Below are positions 56,645 to 64,000 of a stretch of DNA of 64,000 nt, one piece after another. Location: NCBI GenBank assembly GCA_000827325.1, contig KN832875.1, forward strand, positions 1,612,001 through 1,676,000, read 5' to 3'. The translations under genes and the position numbers were made by a program. Each line of letters begins with the position of its first letter. The first letter of the stretch is position 1. The stretch comes from Oidiodendron maius Zn (taxonomy: Eukaryota; Ascomycota; Leotiomycetes; Myxotrichaceae). The notes under the pieces were generated by a model that was not told the origin of the DNA, did not search any database, and saw nothing but the letters and a program-made list of their open reading frames with translations.

Positions 56645-57164
56645 TGGGAGGTTAAACTCTAAAAGGCGGGCGAAGTGGCATTTCGAGAACTGCCGCCTCA
56701 CATCCCTTCGATCGGCAATGCTATCTTGAATCGAGGTGGTTCTTTGTGTTGCGGGGTTACGAGATGTGGGATGTGGGATGTGCGGGTAGCGCCTCTATGT
56801 CATGACTCTTGGCTCTTGAACCCGCCGTTTTTGGCAGCCGAGCTTTCCCCACATTCAGGTCCCGGCGGCAGCCCGCTCCAAGGACGTCTCTGCCTGTGGT
56901 GATTGTGCGACTTCCACATCCCCAGATGGCTATTTCTTTCACTATTTCACTCAAATCATAAATCAAAAGAGCCTATCTGTTGTGGATCATCTGCGAATTA
57001 TAATTTGTAGGGGTATTACTGGGTACGAGTTACGAACATATTTGATAGGATCAAGTGGTCCCGGGCCTCAACACTGCTGAAGCAAGGACGACTGGATCCG
57101 GTGACAAACTGGTGCTAATCCCAAATGAAAAGGGTCAAACGTCTTGTCCACATCGCATCCATTT
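56645..57164. other. Intergenic region, IKS1 promoter side
   Basis: About 520 bp with the IKS1 promoter and the 3' flank of the sugar transporter. No other feature. Confidence 0.4.
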
Positions 57165-59164
57165 TCAGGCTGCTGGCTTCTCTACAGCGGTCTCCTTCTC
57201 CTCAAGAGCCTCGGCCTTCTCGTCACTCTGGTCAACTTCATTTCCGCCTCCCGATGCGGCACCTCTAACGAGAGCATCGAGGCCAATCTCCTTGTTAATA
57301 TCATCCATGCGCTCCATATCAGCTTGAGCAACTCCCTGGCTTCCGAAGATGACGTCCATCTCCTCGAGCGTGAGGCGCTTTGTTTCTGGGACAAAGAACC
57401 AGATGAAGCCCGCGCCGATGAATGTCAGAATACCAAAGATAAGATAGGTGCCTATGAGATGGTTAGTCCAGTAGCAAGAGTAAAGGGCCATGGGGAGAGC
57501 TAACCATACGTAATTCCAGAGATCATGTCCGGCGTTACCTGCATAATGTTAGAGATAGATGCTAACGTCGTCTTTTGGGTAGATATACCTGGCCGACAAT
57601 GAAGTTGTTCATCCAGTTGCTAGAAGCGCCCAACGCAATGCCGTAAGGCCTGTTCGAGAGAGGCCAGATTTCTGCGACGATAATCCACGCACATGGGCCC
57701 CAGCTATATCCAAAGTGGATAACGAACAGCCAGACCATTACAATAGCAGCCCACCCAGCTGACTTGTGCGTTCCCCACGAATTTTGGTCCCTAGCTACAA
57801 TGACTGCGATGATTATGTGGCATGTGGCCATTCCAATAGCGCCAATTGTAAGGATTGGCTTACGGCCAAGTCTGTCAATGTATAACACAGAGGGGATCGT
57901 GGCAATGAACATGGCGATGCCAACGACACCTGTTGCCAAGAGGGAAACGGTGTTAGACGAGAGACCGAGATTCTTGAAAATAGTTGGAGCATAGTAGAGA
58001 ATCGCGTTGATGCCAGTCCATTGTTGGAAGAACATAGTTACGGTCGCTACAATAACACGCTTGAACATGGCCCTAGTCTGGAACAGGCTGCCGATGGCAA
58101 TCCACTGCAATTTGAAGACATTCCATGCTGTGAGTTCACGCAAATGAGGCCAATGCTCCGCCACGGTCCTTTTCTCAAAGAGGGATTGCGCCTTTATTTC
58201 CAGGAACTCTAGTTCGACGAGTTCGTGGTCTTCAGGCAAGTCTCGGAGGTTCGCAAGTACCTTCCTAGCCTCGTCTTCCCGATTATGGTGAATTAGCCAA
58301 CGTGGGCTGAACGGCATGAACAAGATACCAGCGAACAAGATGACAGCCGGAGCTAACTGGAGGCATATAGGGAGAAGCCACGCAGCTTCCTTTTGTCCGA
58401 AGCCGGTGCCTCCAATGTAGTTGGTACCATAGTCGATCCAGAAAGAGATCATGATTCCGAAACAGATAGCGAGCTGTTGAAGTGCTACGAGGGACCCACG
58501 CACTTCTGGCGGCGCAACTTCTGCGTTGTACATTGGGACAATCATAGAGAGAGAGCCGACACCCATTCCTCTGCATACTGTTAGGGGGGTCGGATGAAGT
58601 AAAAGGGAAGCTTACGTGATAAATCGGCCGCCAAGGATAGAGTTATGGCCACCTCTATTTGTTGTCAGTGTAGGCTCGAAGATCATCTCCAGGGATTAAA
58701 GACGCACGCAATAGCAGTGGTTTGGACTACAACACCAATGATGAAGACAGTTGTGGCGATCAAGATGCCGTATTTCCTCGACGCGGTCTCAGCCACGAAA
58801 CCAGACACGAGCGTGCCGAACCAAGCACCGAGTTCGAGGATAGATGTCAACCATCCCTTACGAGATTGGTCTTGAGGCAAATTGCTATCATAATTACCCA
58901 TGTGTGCTTGGAAGGATGGCATGGTGAGAACTCCAGAGAACACGCCTTGGTTGTACCCTTTGCAAACCATCAGAGATCAAATATCAAATTATATACGCTG
59001 ATATAAATACCGTAAAGAAGACCTCCAATGCAAGCGAACATAGCAATCAAGAAGACTCTAGAGTTCTTGACCAGGGCCGCAGGTCCACTGGAGCCCATGA
59101 GGGCCTGACGACGTTTTAAAGCTGCATCATAGATGCCCCCAGGTGCATTGGTAGCAGCTACCAT
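57165..59164 (-). CDS. MFS sugar porter (hexose/polyol transporter)
   Basis: Six exons, 59164-59011, 58957-58708, 58654-58616, 58570-57589, 57538-57505 and 57451-57165, all in phase, give 581 residues; introns are 45-53 nt and two exons are only 34 and 39 nt. Sugar-porter landmarks: IGGLLYGYNQGVFSGVL (span 1, over splice 1), SGFVAETASRKYGIL, GGRFITGMGVGSLS, PMYNAEVAPPEVRGSLVALQ, PFSPRWL, QQWTGINAILYYAPTIF, YIDRLGRKP, GALGASSNWMNNFIVGQVTPDM (quoted in part) and PETKRLTLEEMD. Twelve spans; plasma membrane proton-coupled or facilitative sugar uptake. A C-terminal acidic tail follows. Substrate not defined by sequence. Confidence 0.94.
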
Positions 59165-61108
59165 TTTGTTAATGGTGGGATCTCTCTCTGTGAATACGAT
59201 AAGAGAGCGGGCGTCTTAGAAAGTCGCGTAGGAAGAGTCAATTAGCAAAAAAGTCAGGTTCAAGGTACCCTTTCGGAACGGACAAAGATTCAGCCGCACA
59301 GAAACAGCAAAAGCAAGAATACAAAGCCCAACGGAGAACCCATCGTATATATGTGTGATCTGCGAGATTTTTAATATCCTCAAATTCGAGAGCATCTCCA
59401 CCTGGAACAAGCTCCGGGTAAATGCGCTGACGCGGGGGAGATGCCATTTATCCGCAGCTAGGTCCCCACTCGAGGAGATGGCGGCGCCGCCGCCATCTGG
59501 CAGTCGTGCTGACCCGTACGTAATTGGCAATGCAAGGATGCGTGAACGCACTCGGCCCGGTTGCTCGCCAGGGTTCCCCAAGCGTTCCCCAGGCAAGAAT
59601 GGAGGCGACAACCAGAACTTCGCATTGCGACTGGATGGGCTAATTGCGAATGAGCCGAAGGGATCGACGACACAGACTTCCCTTTTCTCCATGTGATGAA
59701 AGTGCATGGGGGCCAGTCTGGGGCCAATGGGTATTGAGCCTAAATAGCACCTCGCATCTTGGGCGAGTGACAGCCCATCAGGGATTCGTTGCCGTGGGCT
59801 CTGAGCGGCTATCTGTCTGACGTGTCGAAAGACTGAGGCACCCGCTGGAGTAGGAGGTACAACCCCATACAAATGTACAAATGTACAAGAGTACGCGTGT
59901 TGCTGTATATAGCTCGTGGAGGAGAGTCCTTAAATCTTGGATATCAGCGCTGCGACAAAATGGCCACCTCCGTACGGGGTGCGCATAAGCGCGGTGACCG
60001 TGGCGCTGGCGCCCGTCGCTAGTCGTCGCCCAGCGATGGGATTCTTTGGCTATTGCTGATCGTGTGTGTTTGAGAACAGTACTTTGTGTACCGCCAGGGG
60101 CATTGCTCGCTTAAGCACGTGAATTTAGTCATCCCCCCCTATTCGTCGCGCCCAATTAGGTTACACCTATTTCTGCTTCGGTCCTAGTGCAGTCAAGGCG
60201 CGCGGCAGTGAACGGCCCTGCATATCAACCACTCACCTCCGCCTCTGTCGACGTGATAGTGATGATCCCGCCCTTTTCCAACATCTGCCATGAGCACAGG
60301 TACCGTACCTTAGGTAATGCTGACGACGGTACACCATCTCCAACGTTGGTCCTGCAGTACCGTCCCGTACCTGATCGCCCCCCTCTTCCGCTTCCCCTGC
60401 ATTATAGCTCCTATTTTTGGCCCAACGCCTCCTCCAGCATCAATAACCGCCCGCCTCACCTTACGGCCGGAGACCACTCTGATGAGACGAGACAACCGCC
60501 GGTGGCCGCCCGGGGCCTCCTAGGCACCCAATGCCAGTGCTGCGTGCGTCCCAGCAGTCTGGCAATGGCACCTGGCCGCTCCACAGTCGCGGCGACTGTT
60601 AGAGAACTGGGCGTTTCGCTGTGGTGTCCTATGTTTGGGGCTCCAGACTGCCGCCCATAATCGCCGTCCCAGCACGCGCGCTGCAGAGTTTCTAAAGAAA
60701 GATTGAGACTTCAGATGGTTTCACAATCAACTGCATATCTCGATTTAGAAATCTGTTGTTTCTCATTATCGCGTCTGCGGAGCCCGCTTCTTCAAGTGGA
60801 CGGTGTATAAAGGGCCTCATTGCCGCGGTCTCGAAGGCCCTTTGCATCTCAGATCTCCATCCGCAGAGCCGCCATCCACTCAGCCCTCTACTCGACCATC
60901 CATCTGACAACAGACTTGTCCCCCGCTTTGACAGCTGGCCCGCCCCAAGTCGGTATCCCGCCAACCAGTTCATTCGTCTCGTTTCTCAGATCTCAAACGT
61001 CCCTTTCCTTGAACCGTCCCATTGGTTCCTTTCTCCGTCCTGTCGAGGTTTCACTTCCGTTGTTTAGCCCCTCGCCATCTCATTTCTCTCCTCTTTCCTC
61101 ATTTCATT
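59165..61108. other. Divergent intergenic region, 1.9 kb
   Basis: Upstream of the sugar transporter and the Myb-like gene. Part of it is GC-rich with several GTACC/GTACG motifs (60300-60375). C/T-rich leader sequence precedes 61109. Open frames here have no domain support. Confidence 0.45.
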
Positions 61109-62084
61109 ATGACGAAAGGTCGCGGCTCTGCTCGCAACCCGGGCGGCTACCGCCTGAGTCCCATTAATACTCAGGCCGTGGCTCAGTACCCCATATCTGC
61201 CCAATATACACCTCTTTCCTCTCATCCTATGTCCTCTCACAACTTCTCTCATTCTCCTATGCATCACTCCATGTCCCAGCAATCCTACATTCAGCAACCG
61301 GCATACGCCCAAGGCGGTCCAGTCCAGGCTATTTCTCATCCTCAATACACAACCATGACCTCCGTGCCCCGCAACGTCTCTGCCCGCTCTTCATCTTCGA
61401 GCTGGGACCGCGATGCAGATAAGCTACTCATGGAAGCTCGAGCCAGGGACATGAACTGGGGACCTATCCAGCAAGCCTACTTCCCAAACAAGTCCGCAAA
61501 CGCATGCAGGAAACGCCACGAGCGCCTGATGAGCAAGAGAAATGCTGCTCAGTGCTCTGGCGAGAGAGAGGAGAGGATCGCCCACAGCTATATAACGTTG
61601 CGGAAGGAGACCTGGTCTCCGATTGCCGCCCAGACTGGAGAGAAATGGCATGTTGTCGAGCAAAAGGTAATGTTTACCTTGTCACGAGACTGTCCTTTTA
61701 GCAGACCCTAACATTTTTCCACAGATCCTCTCCCAAGGTCTGAAGAACATCCAGCTATCAGCACGCGCCTACGCGCGCCGAATAGCAGCCCGCGGTGGAG
61801 GAGCTGTTCGGCACTATGAAGACTCAGGCGTACCCAGTCTTGATGACCTGGAGGCAGAGTACGAGGACGGGTCCTCAAACCACAGCCCTGCTTCTGGTAT
61901 GGGTGTCTATAGTCAGTTCCCGGACCAAACCCATGCTGCGCAACTTTCCGCCGGGCTGTACCACACCGGACATGCGAGGAGCGGCATGGTTCAGAGCACT
62001 CATGGTCAAGTCAACACTGGCCGACATTCATCACGGATGTCGAGCATTGATTCCATAATTAATGGCCACGATGGTCGGCAATGA
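61109..62084 (+). CDS. Myb/SANT-like DNA-binding protein
   Basis: Exons 61109-61666 and 61725-62084, with a 58-nt GTAATG...CCACAG intron, give 305 residues. Start MTKGRGSARNPGGYRLSP. The N-terminal about 90 residues are rich in His, Ser, Gln and Tyr (disordered). A SANT/Myb-like repeat follows: SSSWDRDADKLLMEARARDMNWGPI, then FPNKSANACRKRHERLM, with three tryptophan or aromatic helix positions typical of Myb. A second helix pair (YITLRKETWSPIAAQTGEKW) looks like a second repeat continuing over the splice (ILSQGLKNIQLSARAYARR). The acidic C-tail may be an activation segment. Likely a transcription factor; target genes unknown. Confidence 0.8.
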
Positions 62085-62438
62085 AATCCTCCAAGAGGAT
62101 GAAAAGACAGGGACTGGATGATTTTCCTTGCGTCTTCCTTTTTTTCCACTTCGTTCCCCCCTCCGGCCGAAGAGTACTTGGTGGGAAGGGGGCCTCTTAG
62201 GGATGGCTGTTGACGATGGTTTAAGATCACTTACTAGTTGAAACGGCCTCATGCTCAATAGTAATTGCAGCGAGATACATTGATATGGTAGTAGTATTGG
62301 TAGTTAGGCTTTGGAGCTTCTATTTCATACTTTTACAGTCCTAATGATACAACCTGACTCCAAATCCAACCTACGAAGTCGGATTGAGGTGAATATTCAT
62401 CCGCTACGTGCAATAAGCCCCGCCGGCTTCATTTCCGC
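62085..62438. terminator. Convergent 3' region
   Basis: About 350 bp between the stops of the Myb-like gene and COX10. Both transcripts end here. No other feature. Confidence 0.35.
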
Positions 62439-63926
62439 CTATCTATTTCGAGTAGAGAGCGCCGCATCCTCCTCTTCCTCGTCTTCCCACTCCTCCTCTC
62501 CATCTAGCTCACCCATCACACTCCTCCATGCCCTCTGCCACATTCCCTTCTTCTGCACCATCGCCAGGACTAGCACGACAGGTAGATGCCATACCGACGC
62601 CCAGAACAGGCCCCTAGCACTGCCCTTATGGCCCTCCAGTCTCCAAAACCTAAACGCCTCACGCACGAGCCAAATGTTCACGGGCGCGCTCGTCGCAGCG
62701 AAACTCCACTCCGTGATTCCGTAGTAGCACAGCGCCACTGAGACCGGTATGCATGCCAGGCTGTACCTAAGCGCCACCCGCCCGTTCCGCGCGGGGTTCA
62801 CCCAGCACAGCATCTTGTACCCGGCATCGCGGTACTCGTGTCGGATGCTCCAGGACAGGGACATGAAGTGTGCGAGCTGCCAGGCCACGAGCAGCGAAGC
62901 CAGGAGCCAGGCTCCGGCATTCTGTTCCCCGAGGAGCAGCTCCCGCCAAGAATCCGACGTAGCAGATTGTCCTGCGGCGGCAGCCCAGCCCATCAGAGGG
63001 GGGATGCCGCCCACGACGGCCCCGACCCAGGTGTTAAGGACGGAAATGCGTTTCATAGGTGTGTACACCCCGGCGTAGAGGAAGATGTTCAGACCGCCAA
63101 GGAAGGAGACCGTGGGGTTGACGCCGTAGTATAAGGCCCCGATGCCCGCAAGGCCGGAGAGGATGGCGAAGAGAGCGGCACCGCGAGTTGATATCAGACC
63201 GCGGACGAGGGGGCGGTTGCGGGTGCGACTCATCATGGCGTCCCACTTCGGTTCATACAACATGTTTAGCGCGTTGGCGCTCGCGGCGCACAACGCGGTT
63301 CCGGTGGTGAGGAAAAGGAGCGTGAGGGTGGAGAGGGATGGTGTGGATGTCGCGGAGGGGAGGAGGAGCTCGTGGACCGGATAGAGGGAGTATGATGCGG
63401 TTGCGGTCAGGACGACGAGGACTGAGAGGCGAGGTTTGGAGAGGGAGAGGAGGACAGGGATGAGACGACGGAGAGAATTCGATGGAGCAGCAGATGCTTT
63501 GGTTGCTAGATTCGAGGAGGCATTTGGGGGAAGGACGAGATCTGCTTCGGCAGCTTCTTTTCGTTCTCTTTGTCGTCGACGGTGAGGGAGTTCTGCAACC
63601 GATGCCGAGGGGACAGCTGGGGATTCGGGAATTCGAGATGTCTTCGCGGCTTCAATTCCTGGCATCGATCCTCCTCGAGAGGTTGCAGCCGTCAATGCCC
63701 CTCTCTTCGGGCTCGTGTGAGCTTTCCCAATCATCGCATTTGCCGAGAAGTACCCATCTCGAAATCTACCTACTCCCGCGATGGTGTTCCTAATATTGGA
63801 AGTACCAGAGAAGTCTCTCCTAGCCGTTCGGATCGCCGCCTTTGCGCTTGCGCGGCAGCACGAAGCACATATCGTAGCAGAGGCATTCAATCGAAGAGCA
63901 CTGGTTGGCGGGAACCGTACAATCAT
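62439..63926 (-). CDS. COX10: COX10, protoheme IX farnesyltransferase (heme O synthase), mitochondrial
   Basis: A single exon of 495 residues from ATG 63926. The N-terminus is rich in Arg, Ser and Ala and lacks acids in its first about 40 residues, as expected of a mitochondrial presequence. The UbiA prenyltransferase core begins near residue 155 (LLSLSKPRLSVLVVLTATAS). The two Asp-rich motifs are ANALNMLYEPKWDAMMSRTR (Nxx..DxxxD) and NRPLVRGLI nearby, with YTPMKRISVLNTWVGAVVGG and HFMSLSWSIRHEYRDAGYKM as the second motif region. An acidic tail (EEEWEDEEEED) ends the protein. Role: adds a farnesyl group to heme B to make heme O for cytochrome c oxidase, in the mitochondrial inner membrane. 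The 5' leader runs to the right window edge. Confidence 0.95.
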   Translation of the reverse strand: MIVRFPPTSALRLNASATICASCCRASAKAAIRTARRDFSGTSNIRNTIAGVGRFRDGYFSANAMIGKAHTSPKRGALTAATSRGGSMPGIEAAKTSRIPESPAVPSASVAELPHRRRQRERKEAAEADLVLPPNASSNLATKASAAPSNSLRRLIPVLLSLSKPRLSVLVVLTATASYSLYPVHELLLPSATSTPSLSTLTLLFLTTGTALCAASANALNMLYEPKWDAMMSRTRNRPLVRGLISTRGAALFAILSGLAGIGALYYGVNPTVSFLGGLNIFLYAGVYTPMKRISVLNTWVGAVVGGIPPLMGWAAAAGQSATSDSWRELLLGEQNAGAWLLASLLVAWQLAHFMSLSWSIRHEYRDAGYKMLCWVNPARNGRVALRYSLACIPVSVALCYYGITEWSFAATSAPVNIWLVREAFRFWRLEGHKGSARGLFWASVWHLPVVLVLAMVQKKGMWQRAWRSVMGELDGEEEWEDEEEEDAALSTRNR

Positions 63927-64000
63927 CGCTCAATATTGGTGTTCCCTGGCATCATACAATTCGCAGTTCACGATCTCGGAAAGTCGTTGGTGCTGGCGAG

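Noticed and set aside
59216-59872. 218-codon minus frame upstream of the sugar transporter
   Set aside because: Sits in the promoter side of a well-defined gene, no domain, mixed composition.
1-64000. CRISPR arrays, operons, riboswitches, phage genes
   Set aside because: The window is fungal nuclear DNA; no regularly spaced repeats or bacterial gene organisation seen.

Overview
This window is from the nuclear genome of a filamentous ascomycete (Pezizomycotina); the best guess is Leotiomycetes/Helotiales. Evidence for this: short 45-100 nt GT-AG introns with fungal branch points, one gene per promoter with no operons, copper metallothionein of the Neurospora type, fungal-specific families (YAT-type amino-acid permease, purine nucleoside permease NUP, JIP5, IKS1), and a decayed GMC oxidoreductase whose stop codons look like repeat-induced point mutation (RIP). 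The class assignment is inference; the fungal origin is secure. Most genes below are exon chains that I joined by hand by checking reading phase at splice sites.

Layout. 0-5 kb: left-edge carboxylesterase (cut by the window) divergent from a class I methyltransferase, then a serine-rich conserved protein. 5-7 kb: AT-rich decayed DNA with a truncated AIG2-like fragment and a tRNA-Gly relic. 7-17.4 kb: housekeeping block with ARP6 (SWR1 chromatin remodeler), a GCIP-family protein, an amino-acid permease, SAM50 (mitochondrial outer-membrane beta-barrel assembly) and UBC6 (ER ubiquitin conjugation). 17.8-19.4 kb: two tiny metallothionein genes in tandem on the minus strand, each with a TATA box about 130-140 bp upstream; both are below normal ORF-length cut-offs. 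20.6-24.3 kb: a UFD1-domain protein with zinc fingers and an AZUL-like module, and an acetoacetate-decarboxylase-like protein. 25.2-27 kb: RIP-like GMC pseudogene. 28-34.6 kb: PIG-S (GPI transamidase), a FAT1-type acyl-CoA synthetase/transporter and an MFS transporter. 34.6-37.2 kb: gene-poor. 37.2-44.6 kb: a fungal AnmK-like sugar kinase, an 852-residue conserved protein and JIP5 (WD40, ribosome biogenesis). 44.8-46.8 kb: second decayed patch with two more tRNA-Gly relics and an aspartic-protease-like fragment. 46.8-53.4 kb: a four-exon, 1447-residue multi-zinc-finger protein of unknown role and a NUP-type purine nucleoside permease. 54.3-59.2 kb: IKS1 kinase and a seven-segment-intron sugar transporter (six exons). 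61-64 kb: a Myb/SANT-like protein and COX10 (heme O synthase).

How genes relate. There is no single pathway. Adjacent genes mostly form divergent or convergent pairs with separate jobs. Possible functional links are: esterase plus methyltransferase at the left edge (maybe the border of a secondary-metabolite cluster lying outside the window), UBC6 and the UFD1-like protein (both ubiquitin/ER-associated degradation type), and the twin metallothioneins (copper/metal buffering). The two decayed patches share a tRNA-Gly-derived sequence with the same defects, which suggests a small dispersed repeat family.
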